A stretch of DNA of 64,000 nucleotides from Pterois miles. Lineage: Eukaryota; Chordata; Actinopteri; Perciformes; Scorpaenidae. Each line of letters opens with the position of its first letter. Position 1 is the stretch's first letter. The position numbers were made by a program, and so were the translations under genes. This document shows positions 19,869-33,405 of this stretch, piece by piece. Below the pieces are notes generated by a model. That model made no database searches. It saw nothing but the letters and a program-made list of their open reading frames with translations, and was not told the origin of the DNA. The stretch covers positions 231,526-295,525 of the forward strand of contig CAMQGK010000566.1 in assembly GCA_947000775.1 (NCBI GenBank), in the 5' to 3' direction.

Positions 19869-20482
19869 CTAATTAAGCTGCACATTAAAGGAACATTTTG
19901 TCATTTTGGGAAATATGCATATTGATTTTCTAGCCAACAGTTAAACAAGAAGATTGTCACCACTGTAAATATGTAGCTGCAGCCAGCTTCAGTAGTGTCA
20001 AAGACGAAGCCTACACATGTTTTCCAGACTCGTATAACCTGTGACACCACTGATCAATGCAGATTATTTCGACATGAATTAGTCTTCATAGTTGATTATT
20101 ATAGCTGAAGTCTAGGAGACACTGACAGCAGACTAAGAGAAGGATCCACATTCCTGACTTGTTTCTGATCTCACAGGACAGGACTCTTCCCGGAGAGTGG
20201 ATGTGAACCGAACCACACCAAGCCAGCAGCATCACACAACCAGTCTGATGTGAGGAAGCTCCAGCACCACAGCAGTCCACTCAACACACTGAACCGCCTT
20301 CAGCTCCACACTTTACACACTGGACTGATCTCATGTTTATATTAGTCAAAATAACAAAAACTCAGCCATGTAACATGATCCTGTGTTCAGTCTCATACTG
20401 ATGTTGGTTAACATGAATCTTCTTCAGTCATAAATCAGCTGAAGGTCATATAAAACACCATTATTTATTTGTATTTTTGCAG

Positions 20483-20620
20483 AGACTCGGACTGAGTGTT
20501 GCTGTAGTTCAGTGGCTCCTTTACAACAATGAGGAAATGCTGATTCCCGACCAGGTCAGGTGGAAGACGGACAACAAGACGGACAGAACGGCAGGAAACG
20601 CCTGTGTTTACGTGGCTGAC
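20483..20620 (+). CDS. 46-codon array exon, type V (last of array 1)
   Basis: Open frame, good acceptor and GTAAGT donor at 20621; the A/T run just downstream is one base longer than in other V copies. Confidence 0.55.
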
Positions 20621-20679
20621 GTAAGTAAGCTGCGCTGTAAAGAAAATTTTTTTTCATTTTGGGTAATATGCATATTGAT

Positions 20680-20996
20680 GCTGCACCAATTCTGTCAAGA
20701 TGAATGGTCAAAGATTCAACCAGAAGCTTGTGGATGGCTACCAAAAGTCCTTAATTGAAGTGAAAATGGCCACGGCATATGTAACCAAATGTCAGCATTG
20801 CTGTTTGTATATTTTTGACCCAGCAGATTTGGTCACATTTTCAGTTGACCCATAATAAAGTCATAAAAGACAAAGAAGTATCTGTTCCAGTCACTTTATC
20901 AGAGAAAAATCAGTGTTGTAGAAATAACTGGAAACTCAAGAGAGCAATGACATTATGTTCTTTACAAGTGTATGTAAACTTTTGTCCACGACTGTA
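20680..20996 (+). mobile_element. Tc1/mariner 3' end fragment (U1)
   Basis: Same 317-bp fragment and same fusion point to the type V subrepeat as in U0. Confidence 0.8.
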
Positions 20997-22031
20997 GGAG
21001 TCACCACGTTCTCTAGAACAACAATGGTAATATCTTCCCTTCAGTCTTTTTTTTTTTTTTTTTTATTTCAAGCCAAGCATCTCAGTATCATGTTTGACAA
21101 CAGGTTGGCAGCCGCCAAAACACAGGACACATTAGCGTTTTTGTGAAATATCTCTGTTAACGGGACAAAGAAATTTGTCCTAATTAATCTGAGTAAAGTC
21201 ACAGGACTCTGGTGCTGGTGTTTTGTCACTCCAGTCTGACCGGGGCTTTAGGAGCACATGCTGGTGCTTCCACATCACCGCCTACCTCTGAATTAGCTTT
21301 GGCTGTCTGTATATACACTGGGTTTGTGTAATCACTGGTGTTACAAGACAAGAGACTGACAGAGAAAGTAGGTCCTTTTTAATCTTGATAAATACTTTTT
21401 GCAGGTTGAACACAAAGCCTGTCCCATAAAGCAGGATTATGATCTGCCTCAAGTTTCTCACCAAAAAAATCTATTTTACCAGATTGAACACATCATAATG
21501 TCACTGAGTGCAACAGTATTCTGTATGTTAGCTGTTATTTATCCAAGCAGGACTGTGCTGCCAACCGGCTGCTAACAGCTAAGGTTACTCGCTCTCCTCC
21601 TGCCGGTTTCAACACGGATTTGTTGGACTGTGTGGCATTATCTGGGAAGTTTTCTATGAGCCCCGGGATGGCGCTGGTCTCGAGCCCTGATCCCTGGTAT
21701 CTGCAGTACTGTAGAAAAATGAGCAGCGCCACATTTTTGACTTGGCACCAAAGTATCAGGCCCCTAACTCTGTAATCCAGGTCTCCGTTGTATGTAAATA
21801 GAAATAACCTGTTGTTTTCATTCTCACAGCACAGTGAGATGTCCATACATTAGTAGATGTCAAGGTTTGGCTGTACAAAACATGAGTTAACAGCCCTCCT
21901 AGATGCTTCCAGAGCATAATGTCATAATTTAGGGTTATTTTATAATCTGTTCATTCATTCATTGTTTGTCACAGCTTGAACCTCTCTGTTGTTTCTTATT
22001 TATTAATTATCATGTGTCTTCTTACCACTAG

Positions 22032-22413
22032 CGTCCTCCCATGCGCCAACGCTCCATGTGCGTCTTCATGAACGACGACCGCCACGTTATGGCCAAACAC
22101 TCTGTCATCTACCCAACAACCCAACTCAGGAGGAGCTGGAAAGCGACCTCCAAGTCTGACTCTGAGCGGGCGCGGACACTGATAAGGAAAGGTGAGGATG
22201 TGTCAGCAACGTCATTCCTCATGTTCAGTTGGTAGAGAGTGGGCCAATTAGTAAGAAATATTGTATCTGCTGTGTGTTTTTGGTAGTGAGCGCAGAGATC
22301 AGGCCACCCGCTCTCTGTGTGGCGTAATGAGGGTGGGCCTTGTTGCCAAGGGCCTGCTACTGAACGGGGACCTGGACCTGGAGCTGGTGCTCCTTTGCAA
22401 GGAAAATCCTAAA
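22032..22413 (+). pseudogene. ilf3: ilf3-like 5' gene fragment (U1)
   Basis: Exon 1 is 22032-22191 and exon 2 starts at 22287; the open frames are unchanged from U0, including the apparent 8-bp duplication. Confidence 0.85.
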
Positions 22414-23295
22414 GTCATTGTGGACCCTCACGATGGCATAACGCGTTGACCCTGGGGTCACACCTCTGGCAGGCTGAAAAAAGCCAGTTGTGTCAGCGTT
22501 GGTGGGAAACCACACTTTGCCATTTCTCCCAGTCCACCCGGATCCAGGATCCTCTGCGTCCTCCTCGCCTTCAGCTGAAGAGGATGATGAGAGCGCCACA
22601 ACAAAATCAGGATCTGACTCTCCTGAGTGGATGTTGTCAGATGGAGGGGATGATGTGGAAGAGTCAGGCTCCGTAATCACTTTTAGAGCTTCCAGAGTGG
22701 AGAAATGCCTCTTCATGCTGCTTGCTGCTCTTCTCACCATCAAAAGACCATCAGGACAGCATGTGTATGAATTATAAATACACTAATACTTTGTTTACTC
22801 CATATAGACTCTCTGTAGTTCTGTGAGTTGGGGGGCATGTTTTGATTTTCTGGGACCTGTTGAACTCAGTGATCTCTGTGACTCAGGTCATGGTCACACA
22901 CACACTAATATGCTGATAAACGCCGTATAACTCCATATATAAAAGCCTGAATCTAAGCTTTCCATGTACAGATGTACTGTGTAGTGGCTAAATGATGCAA
23001 CCTGGTCATCAACAGTAAAAATCACACATTTTACTTCTGTTCACCAGGGGGCGCCATCAACATTGCAGAATGCACAATTATATAGTGTCATGGCTGTGCA
23101 ATCAAAAAATGTGGTTATAATGGCAGTCAATGGGGCAAAAACAGCCACCACCATCATGTGTGAGCAAAAATTAAAATCTGATGCTGCACAAAAACTAATA
23201 ATTCATCCAAGTCAATGTTGTTACTAATCTTTGACACATCCAAGACTGTGATAAAGGTTAAAAATAATAAACAGTTTTCAGTGCATAAGGGTTAA
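22414..23295 (-). mobile_element. piggyBac 5' fragment (U1)
   Basis: Same open frame (22357-22743) and same TTAA-flanked right tip, ending at 23295. Confidence 0.82.
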
Positions 23296-24163
23296 ACTCT
23301 GAAACTATTAAGGGGTCTAATAATCTGGTTGTGATATGTTTCTAAGAGTTTTCAGTGCATAAGGGTTAAAAACACACAGAACTGACAGAAAAAAAAGTTC
23401 ATTTGTTGTTATAAACATATTTAGGATGTTTTTTTTACTCACTTTTGGTCTTCAGAGCTAGTTATTAAATAAATTATTACTAAAACTAATAATAAACACA
23501 GAGGAAATTTTGTATATTGTTTTACGATTACAACCGGTCCTTTGAGGGCGACCATAATGCCCATGCGGCCCGGGATGAAACTGACTTTGCCGCCCCTGCT
23601 CCAGACCAAAAAAGGCTCTATTTGGACCAACATATAAAACCAGCGGAGCCAACTTACTGGATATTTTCAGGCTATAGGAAGCAAATGAGAACTATACATC
23701 ACACAAAACATTTCATATTACACATGAAAAGAGCACAAGTAATTCGAAGTTTTAAGGGTTTTATTTATTTTTTTAAAGATAAAACTAAAAAACTAATTAT
23801 ATGTAGATATAAACTGTTTGAGCTAAAGTCTGAATTTTCTCATTCACGCAGGTCATATTCATTCTGGCATTCTGGTTTCAATTGCTGCCAGAAAGTATAT
23901 GAGCCTGTGCATTTGCCCTGGGTGGGATTAGTGGGGTAATAGTGGGAATCAGGTTGTCTCAGTCTTCCTCAGCAGCACCATCCTATCACTTGAGAAAGAC
24001 AGTTGCTTAACAACATAAAAAGAAGCACAAATCAACAGGTAAGTCACATTTCAAAACAGTTGAAACAGTAAAAATGTCAAGCAAGGTGAAGCACTAAAAC
24101 ACAGTAAAACAAGTAGAATAATATGAAGACTTACCTGAAGGCAGTGAGACCTGGTCTGTGGTC

Positions 24164-25170
24164 TTAAGAGCGTTTCCGAGCAGCTATGACCCTCTTTGCC
24201 TCAGCTCTCTCGTTGAGCTCACGCTTCTGCTGGAAGGCAGCATCGTCCCTCTGAAATAATCAATACATGATATTGCCTTTATTTATACTGTATGGCACTT
24301 TTCAAAAGCTAATTTCAGTGTTTCACAAATAGAAAGCAGCACAAACTAACAGGTATAGTAAAATATAAAAACAGAGCTGTTACAGTAAAAATGTCAAGCA
24401 AGGTGAAGAAGTGAAACAGTAAAAACTAGTAGAAGAAGAGCAATAATTACCTGAAGGCGGTTCAAGTTGGCCTGAAATGCAGACTCTCTAAGCGCAATGG
24501 AGAACTTCCTAGTGGCTGCTTTCTGCTCCTCCAGGTGGATCTGGTGGGTCCTGGTCCGTTGCTGCAGGAGGTCCTTCATCTGGATCAGCTGTCCCTTAAG
24601 TTTTTTATTTAGAGCCCTCTCGGTCTGGAGACACCTCTCCAAGTCCAGGTCCTTGTTGGTCCCAGTCACAGCGGGTATCTCTGAGGCAGCGCGGAGCTGG
24701 GCTATCTTTCCCTCCGTTTCCTTTTGAAGGGTCTGATAGTCCAGCTTCGCCCTCGCCAGCAAGTCGTCCTGAGTCCTGATCTTCTCAGTCTGTCGCTTCA
24801 GGTCCTTCTGAGCGTCGCTCAGCATGGCTCTGACCGTGTCCAGCTCCCATTTCAGGCTGTTGTCCTGAACTGGAGGCTGGTCCGGTTTAGTCAGAGCCTG
24901 CTGAAGCTGCGCTTTCAGGTCCTCAATCTCCCTCTGCAGCAGGGTCTCCTCTCGCTCCCACACGACATCTTTGTGGTCAATAAACCAATCAAAGTAATTG
25001 CCAAGCGAATCCTCATCGACGTCGAGGAAGATCCTCCCGGGGGTGGTACCCCGGGTGATCTTCGCCTCACTGTCCATCAGATTCACCTGGCATTGTCGTT
25101 CAAGGGAGGTAAGGTAGAAATCCCTGACCGCAAAGTCCTTGTTCTCAAAATCGATGTACTCCGCCATCAT
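24164..25170 (-). CDS. Two-exon coiled-coil protein (U1)
   Basis: Exons 24451-25170 and 24164-24250. Exon 1 encodes the same protein as in U0 and the splice sites are unchanged. Intron 2 is one A shorter than in U0. Confidence 0.75.
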
Positions 25171-25674
25171 CGCTAAGTTTGATACTCACCAAATCCAAAC
25201 TCACCAGATCCCGTCTCGCCAAGTCGCCGTCCAACTACTGAATGATCCGAATGAGGCTTCTGTGCGTTTATTAGGTTGCCAGCGTTTTTCAAACTTTGTT
25301 TATGTTCAATTCTACAGGTCTACAGAACTACAGTGTCCCCAAACTACGTGTCCCACAATGCATTTCGTGCATGCATTTGTGACATGCGCACTGAAGCGTC
25401 GCAACATCAGCTGTTCCCAGCAGCGGTACGGTGCTGCTACCTGAGCGGACTGATAGGTTTTGCATCTTTGGAGGCTTTAGGATCTCCAGCAAATTTAAAA
25501 TAAAGCTCCGTGGGTTTGAACAACGTCAGGCTTCACTGTCTGGCTTTGCAATGAATGATGAGTGAGGTTTAAGGGGTTAAACAGTAGCTGTTATCGTGTT
25601 TCAACAAGATGTTAGTAAGAGTTTATAAGATGATACAAGAAGAGTCTAAACTTGTTTCACTTTTCTTTTTGTAG

Positions 25675-26779
25675 CAGGATGGTCTCCTGTCCATCTCCTC
25701 CACCTGACGTGGATCGCAATCGTAAGTCCGTTTTGCCTAGTGATATGGCGGCATCAGTCGGTCTCTGGGCATGACACCCACTTTTTATTATGCCTTGCAG
25801 TGCGTTAAGCTGCTGGCTGCGGCTGTGTGGAGCCGAGGCTGTCCGGCGTTGGGCTGCGTGGTTCGGCCATCCTCCTCAGGTATGTCGGCTCACGTAATGA
25901 AGAGTGGTAAATCGGCTCTCCAGCTGATTGCTAACTTTAATCTGTCCTGGTCTCCCAGCAGCATTTAACTGCGACTGCTGCTCTCCCCCTCCTCTCCGTC
26001 GGAGGCTGCGCTGATGTGCCGTGGTAGGTGGCCAATAATGAGATGGCGTTGTTTCAATTCACGTGTTTTCAAAACGTTTGTAACTGATTGTATGCACGCT
26101 TTGCAGGCACGTGTGGGCCTGGCTGCGCGCTGTGGTGCTCCGGTCTGTGGCTTTACGCCCCGGTGCACCGGGATCCTACTGCTGTCTTGTCTTCCATTGC
26201 CTCGTTTTGTCTATGCGCAAGTGGCGCAAAGCCGCTTCCCCATTGATCGTGGCAGTGAACGCGCTTCGCGTTACCGTCTATTTGCACCGCCTTATTTAAG
26301 ATCCCTTTTAGGGACACTACATCTTCCTGGGCTTCACTCCCTGGATGTTCAAGTGATACATTATCTGTTGCAATCATATGTAGTTGTGGGTCTGTTTCAT
26401 GCCTTTTTTCCTATTATTTTGTTTAGGTTTGCATGTTTCCTTTGTTGTATATTACTATGATTTACTCCTGTGTTGAATTATTGAACTTTGCTTGCTTGCT
26501 TGTTTGTTGTTTTCCTTGTATAAATATTGTTGATGATTTGATTGCTTAATGCTTTATTACTTTTGATTGTTTAATTTCTTTAATATTTGGCATGTTTGAA
26601 TTGTTTCATATTTTGGTTTGATAGTTTGTTCTTTGGTTTTGGGTCCATCTTCTATGATATGGTACCTGTTGAGTATCTGTGAATTGAGTGTTACAGTGTC
26701 AGGAAGAGTGTGTATATTATATCTTTAATACTGTCTTTTAATAATTGAGTATAAATAAAGAGGCTATATTTTTATAGAG
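25675..26779 (+). ncRNA. Candidate spliced transcript (U1)
   Basis: All splice sites and the AATAAA (26754-26759) are preserved. One T is lost near 26406, lengthening the incidental open frame to 148 codons. Confidence 0.45.
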
Positions 26780-27650
26780 AAACATATCAAAGTCTTGTCT
26801 GAGTGCTGACGGATCTGTGCCCTTAACTATCTTCCTGGGGGCGAAATTCCCCCAGGTGGCGTTGTCGAGCAATACCAACTATTGAGTTGACCCATTTATA
26901 AATATTTTGTTCCCTTTCCTCCCACCTCTCGCGCCACATTTTTTTAAGGTCTTTGGACTGATGTCAGCCGCACAGTCAAATCGTGGCTTCCTGGGCAGTG
27001 ACAGAGACACTTATAGGGGTCTGATGATGACGGGTGTCAGGATGGCAACCTGCAACCAGGTCCTGGACCTGTCGCGCCGTCCTCAGGAAAATCTACCTCT
27101 TCACCAAAAGACAGGCCAGCTTCAAGGGGAGCACGTTCAGCTCTGTTCACTGTGATGTCAACTCCTCTCACAACTCTGAGAAAACCAGTGTTAGTAATAA
27201 GATTTAAACGGACTCGTAGAGGAAGAAAGGGGATCCTCTAACACCTTTTTTAGGGACGCTCTGTTTCTTGCCAGCAGGATCACCACTGAGCCCAGCAGTC
27301 CATCGTGGATCTAAACTCAGTGTTAAAAGGTCAAAGAGTTGACTCTCTTGGCTCATGGGAGCGACCCTGGTTTATGTGTATGAAGTACATGTGTTGGGAT
27401 TCAAAGTGGTTATGGACCATGTTCCAGATATGAAATATCACCGACCTAATCCTGACCTCTTGGGTTGTTGTGTGAGCCAGTGTTACACTACAAATGGATT
27501 TATAAACTGCTAATGTTTGCATGGCAGTCTGTCCTCTACGAGAGCAGATGTAAATAAAAAACGGATGTGGTCAGTTGGAGTACGATGTGCTAACTTTTTC
27601 GTTATGGGCAATCTCTTCAGTTTTGATTTTACAACAAGAGATAATTCTCA

Positions 27651-28019
27651 GGGCTGCACGGTGGTGCAGTGGTTAGCGCTGTCGCCTCACAGCAAGAGGG
27701 TCGCAGTTTCGATTCCAGCTTGCGGCTCTTCTGTGTGGAGTTTGCATGTTCTCCCCGTGTAAGCGTGGGTTTTCTCCGGGTACTCCAGCTTCCTCCCACC
27801 ATCCAAAGACATGCTGTTTAGGTTAATTGATTACTCTAAATTGCCCGTAGGTGTGGATGTGAGCGTGAATGGTTGTCTGTCTATATGTTGTCTGTCTCTA
27901 TGTGCCCTGCGATGGACTGGCGACCTGTCCAGGGTGTACCCTGCCTTCGCCCTATGCCAGCTGGGATCGGCTCCAGCCCCCCCGCGACCCCTAACGGGAT
28001 AAGCGGTTGACGATGGATG
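27651..28019 (+). mobile_element. tRNA-derived SINE (U1)
   Basis: Same insertion and duplications (27640-27650 and 28020-28030); one C fewer in the C run near 27980. Confidence 0.93.
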
Positions 28020-28321
28020 GATAATTCTCACACATTCGGCAATGGGACCATAGTTATTTGGTGAAAGAGAGACGGTGACAATTGGTGTCGTCTGCGTCCA
28101 CGTGGTAATTAGGGTTGATATTTTGAAAAATGTGGCTTAATGACAGCCAGCCATGGTGAATTTGGTGCCCCTGGCAAGATTTCATCTGGTGCCCTTTGCA
28201 TTGCAGCCAGTTCCACCAATCATTATGTTCATTATATAGTTATAGTTTTAGCACCCCACCCCCCTTTATGGGGCGCCCCTATGGACAGATGGCGCCCCTA
28301 GCGATCGCCGATTCCACCTAT

Positions 28322-29269
28322 AAGATAAGATAAGATGAACCTTTATTAATCCCAGAAGGGAAATTCGTGTGTCATAGCAGCATCAACAACAGAGCAGATA
28401 AATACAGTATAGTAAAAAGTAAAAGAGAAAAGGTGCAATGAAGGAAAGAAGGTGCAATGAAGAAAATTGAGAATAAAATAACTAAGTAACAGTAATAAGT
28501 AAAGTGCAGCAGGTGGGTGGGTTTTGTATATGCATAGCATATATATATATATATGTAATTATATAATCATATGTAATTATATAAATTAGGAATAAATACA
28601 GAGCAGATGATCAGAGTCACATGGGGGTCAGACCTTGGTTATGGAGCCTGATGGCCACCAAAAGAAAGGACTGACCCAGACGGTTTGTAGTGTGCTGAGG
28701 GGGGATCAGTCTCTGGCTGAATGTACTCCTCATCTGGACCAGTTGGTCATAGAGGGGGTGGGAGGGGTTCTTCAGAATAGACTCCAGCTTCCTCCTGGTC
28801 CTCCCCTCTGCCACCACCTCCAGACTGTCCAGCTCACATCCAACCACAAACCCAGCCCTCCTCACCAGTTTGTTGAGTTTGGTGGCATCCCTGGTGCTGA
28901 TGCCACCCCCCAACATACCACGGCAAAGAACAGAAAGCTGGCTACTACAGACTGGTAAAACATCTGAAGTAGCCTGTTGCACACGTTGAAGGTCCTCAGC
29001 CCTCTCAGGAAGAATAGTTTGCTCTTTTTTTTTGCTATGTCACCTATGTCGCCTATGTCAGGGGGTTGGCTCTGCTTAATGGAAGCATGACTGAACAGAA
29101 AGGGGGCAAGTATTGACCTTTGTGGAACTCCACAGGTCATGATAACCTGCTTGGATGTAAGATTACCAACACGGATTAAAAAAAATGATTGCCGTCTTGC
29201 AAGTAAGACCTGAACCGGTAGATGGGAATGATGGGCAGGATTCACATGTAACATAATATGAAAACTCAC
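28322..29269 (-). mobile_element. Deleted LINE 3' end (U1)
   Basis: The T run is nine long, so the GVPQRS part and the LFFLRGLRTFNVCNRLLQMF part read in one 172-codon frame (28862-29380). Confidence 0.8.
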
Positions 29270-29654
29270 AATGTGTTTGGTGATCACCAAAGAATTTGCC
29301 CCAGGATGACCTGCATTTTTTGCTCCAGCACCTGCAGTTGCACTTAATTTTGAATCAACATACAAACATGACTGATACATTTCACTAGATAATCTATTTT
29401 TATTCCATTAATTGTCATTTATGCAGATTTGTGTTAGTATTTTGCAGCTCCCTCAAAACAAAACAAAGGCTGTGACATGCCATATTATGCCTTTATGTTC
29501 TGAATCAGTATAAGAATGTCTTTCAACTCAAGCTGTGTAAATAAACTGCATGTGATTTTAATGTATAAAATAAGAATAGTAATACAATGGTTCCACTGGT
29601 GTTATGGTCGTGTTTTAATCGATATGCCACGCCCCTGGTTCTGTACGCCTTAGT

Positions 29655-29800
29655 CCAATTGGCTACAATTGTAGTCACCTGTATTATCTGTCCAATGAGC
29701 ACAGCCGATTTCCAGCTCATGGGCGTTTCCTTTTACACTCCTGCTGCGCCGAAACCGGAAGCTAGTTTGCTGCAGCGGCCGTAGCAGTGTCGATACCGCG
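29655..29800 (+). promoter_or_regulatory. CCAAT/ETS promoter and first exon (U1, feeds array 2)
   Basis: Same boxes; donor GTGAGTAAA at 29801, versus GTGAGTGAA in U0. Confidence 0.55.
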
Positions 29801-30256
29801 GTGAGTAAAATAAAAAAAATAATAAAAAACACATATTTTCTGCCCTTTATATAACTGGGATTAGATTTAAAGTTGCCACTGAACGCAGAGATTGCTAACA
29901 ATGCTTGTTAGCGTATTTTATAGTGTTAAAGTTGATATTTGCTTCAGAATTGGATCCATTTGGCTTTGTCCGGCTAAGCTAATCTGCTAAGTGCTAACTT
30001 TGGCTGAGCAGTCAATGGGGTCTCGCTCTTGTCTCCTCGACCATTTTGGTGTCTGATAGGACAGACCAATATCAACACACAGTTCCCCCTTAAGTGTTTG
30101 CACTTCTGTTAAGTTAACAGACGGACATGCTGAGATGTAGCTGGTGTTTTTGTGTGTCAGTGAGGATGTCGGCACGGCGCGGCTTTAAACGATGGGTGAT
30201 GCGTGTTTGAGGGGGTTGTTAGCCTGTTAGCTAGCTGCCGTCGCCAGTCAGGCTCT

Positions 30257-31497
30257 TAGTGATGGCCGAACGAGGCTTTGTTGAAGCTTCGACACCTTTT
30301 ACAAAACCTGGTTCATTGCTCGAGGCTCCAATGAGACAGTGCTCGAGGATGACATCTGGTGGTCATTAAAATGAAGTGCAAACTAGACGTGTCGAAGAGT
30401 CAAACTTCTTTCCGTTCTGCAGCATACGTATTTAATGCACAACACATCCCAGTGGTTCATGGATTGTTTTGGATTTGATTGTCCATGCACATTCCTGCTT
30501 GACAACACTAGATGATTATATGTTTGTAGCGGACGCAATAATAATATTACAGTAATTATGACAATAATTATTGAAAACCATGTTCCTAATTTGGAATATC
30601 TGTATGTAACCCTCAATAGATCTTCACTTGTGGTATGGGATATTTAAATATTGCTGCTACATTCATGAGATGTACAAATTGAGACTGGTGCCATTTCACA
30701 TGGGGTTGGTGCAAATACAGATCATATTATGGATTTGGGCAAAGTATGTTTTCAGGTTCATTGATAAATGGGTTCATGTGTGTGTGGGCAAAGTGGTTGT
30801 GCTTGAAAGACAGGGCAGTGACAATGCTTGTGTAACTTTTATGAGTTTTTATTAAAAAATAATAGTTTCTCCATGCCTTAGCATGGACGAGATGTTGTTG
30901 CTGTATGACAGCCTCGCATCACACAGCATACACTGGACCTGTGAAACAGTCCGTTAGAGAGGAGCCTAAGGAGTTTTCCAATGTAAATACAGCTGAAATA
31001 AAAATAAAACCTAATTATCATCCAGCAACATTTGGAAACTATCCCATACACGGGACCTTTTCCTTGATGGCTTCATCTATCTATGTATCTAACTATGTAT
31101 CTCACGATCTATCTATGAATCTACAGTATCTATCTGTCTGTCTGTGTGTCTGTGTGTCTGTCTAAATATGCAATCAATCTGGAACAACACTACTAACTGT
31201 CAAAGCAACGAACTGAAACGACACAAAACCAACCTACTCTGCGAAACAAAAATTCTAATGAACGCCATCAAATAGGGACTCCAATCCCAGCGCACATTCG
31301 ATCCCATCAAGTGACTCACATGACAAACCAAACCAATCAGGTGATTCGAAGCACTCAGCTGCTTCTTACGTCACTCAAGTGTGTCGAACATCACAAGTCA
31401 CGTGACCAAACCACGCCTCGGCACTGTGCTTCGATACATTTGCTTCGTGAACTACGACGCGTGCACCGGAGCTTCGCGTGTCAGCAGTCCATCACTA
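30257..31497. mobile_element. Non-autonomous hAT element (U1)
   Basis: Same 1241-bp length, ends and target duplication. Confidence 0.93.
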
Positions 31498-31518
31498 CAG
31501 GCTCTGCGCTGAATGAAA

Positions 31519-31562
31519 ATGGCGTCTGTGTTAAATTCCCCTGATGGAGCTACGGGGTCTGG
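31519..31562 (+). CDS. Candidate first coding exon (U1, for array 2)
   Basis: Same ATG and frame as 13251; the base just before the start region reads GAATGAAAATGG instead of GAATGGAAATGG. Confidence 0.35.
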
Positions 31563-31890
31563 GTCCAAATACTGCTTGGCCACTTCTTCATAACTCCATC
31601 TTCCACCTAAAATAGTGGTTGTTCGTCAATGTAGGTTTAACAGGTGTGCTTGTAGGTGTTGTCGCCACGCAGCTGTGACTTGTTGACTGATGTGCACGAT
31701 ATAGGTTCACCTTATTTGCCATTATTGCAATTGGAAACTAAATCATCCGTTAAATTGTGTAAATTATCCTTACACGTTTGAGCCAGAGCTTGTCAGTATT
31801 GTGTGTCACTATAAATGAATGAGATGTCCTGTCTGCCCACTTGTCCCCACTATTTCACCTTGATCACATCAATTTATTGTTGTTACACAG

Positions 31891-32008
31891 CAGCTTATCA
31901 GCTCATCAGATTTATTACAACGAGCTGCATTTCTGCCTGGGAAAGCATATAAACCCCGAGGCCTGTGTAGCTGTGCAGACGTACAATCCTCCTCTGTTGC
32001 TACAGCTG
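31891..32008 (+). CDS. Candidate second coding exon, 118 bp (U1, for array 2)
   Basis: Same exon and splice sites as 13700-13817. Confidence 0.45.
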
Positions 32009-32651
32009 GTAACCACTTTGTTTCAGTGATAGATAAGGGTGTGTGGTGTGTTTTACCCTGGTTAGTCAGTGCTATTGGCCTCTGTTACGTACATAAATGA
32101 CTGTAAATCAATTATGTGTTCTGTCTATCCCATCCTGAGTTTAGTTGGCTTTAGATTTTTCCACAGTGAGATGAAGCCTACTCATGTTTTCCAGACTCAT
32201 ATAACCTGTGACACCACTGATCAATGCAGATTTATTTCAACATGAATTAGTCTTCGTAGTTGATTTTCATAGCTGAAGTCTGGGAGACACTGACAGCAGA
32301 CTAAGAGAAGGATCCACATTCCTGACTTGTTTCTGATCTCACAGGACAGGACTCTTCCCGGAGAGTGGACGTGAACCGAACCACACCAAGCCAGCAGCAT
32401 TACACAACCAGTCTGATGTGAGGAAGCTCCAGCACCACAGCAGTCCACTCAACACACTGAACCACCTTCAGCTCCACACTCTACACACTGGACTGATCTC
32501 ATGTTTATATTAGTCAAAAAACACAAAAACTCAGCCATGTAACATGATCCTGTGTTCAGTCACATACTGATGTTGGTTAACATGAATCTTTTTCAGTAGT
32601 TAATCAATTGAAGGTTATATAAAACACCATTATTTATTTGTATTTTTAAAG

Positions 32652-32789
32652 AGACTCAGACTGAGTGTTGCTGTAGTTCAGTGGCTCCTTTACAACAATG
32701 AAGATATGCTGATTCCCGACCAGGTCAGATGGATGACGGACCACAAGACGGACAGAACGGCAGTAAACGCCTGTGTTTACATGGCCGAC
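32652..32789 (+). CDS. 46-codon array exon, type P (first of array 2)
   Basis: Matches 14461-14598, including the AAAG acceptor, VYMAD ending and GTAAGT donor. Confidence 0.55.
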
Positions 32790-33405
32790 GTAAGTAAGCT
32801 GCACTTTAAAGGAACATTTTGTCATTTTGGGAAATATGCATATTGATTTTTTTAGCCAACAGTTAAACAATAAGATTTTTACCTCTGCAAATATGTAGCT
32901 GCAGCCAGCTTCAGTAGTGTCAAAGATGAAGCCTACACATGTTTTCCAGACTCATATAACCTGTGACAACACTGATCAATGCAGATTTATTTCGACATGA
33001 ATTAGTCTTCGTAGTTGATTATTGTAGCTGAAGTCTGGGAGACACTGACAGCAGACCAAGAGAAGGATCCACATTCCTGACTTGTTTCTGATCTCACAGG
33101 ACAGGACTCTTCCCAGAGAGTGAACGACAACCGAACCACACCAAGCCAGCAGCATCACACAACCAGTCTGATGTGAGGAAGCTCCAGCACCACAGCAGTC
33201 CACTCAACACACTGAACCTCCTTCAGCTCCACAATTTACACACTGGACTGATCTCATGTTTATATTAGTCAAAATAACAAAAACTCAGCCATGTAATATG
33301 ATCCTGTGTTCAGTCTCATACTGATGCTGGTTAACATGAATCTTCTTCAGTAGTAAATCAGTTGAAGGTTATATAAAACACCATTATTTATTTGTATTTT
33401 TGCAG

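Larger units (their letters stand above)
13979..20679 (+). repeat. 753-bp subrepeat array 1 (9 copies)
   Basis: Exon starts at 14461, 15215, 15964, 16718, 17471, 18225, 18978, 19731 and 20483 give spacings of 754, 749, 754, 753, 754, 753, 753 and 752 bp. Subtype order is P, Q, R, S, R', Q', T, U, V. The 749-bp step comes from a shorter spacer before R. This is the richest array and the best reference for the others. Confidence 0.95.
13979..32169 (+). repeat. Macro-unit U1 (18,191 bp)
   Basis: Full tandem copy. It opens with the longest array (nine subrepeats, 13979-20679), followed by the constant segment 20680-32169. It carries the 44-bp deletion shared with U2 and U3, a private C-to-R change in the open frame at 26907-27155, and a T9 run in the LINE remnant. 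Confidence 0.95.
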
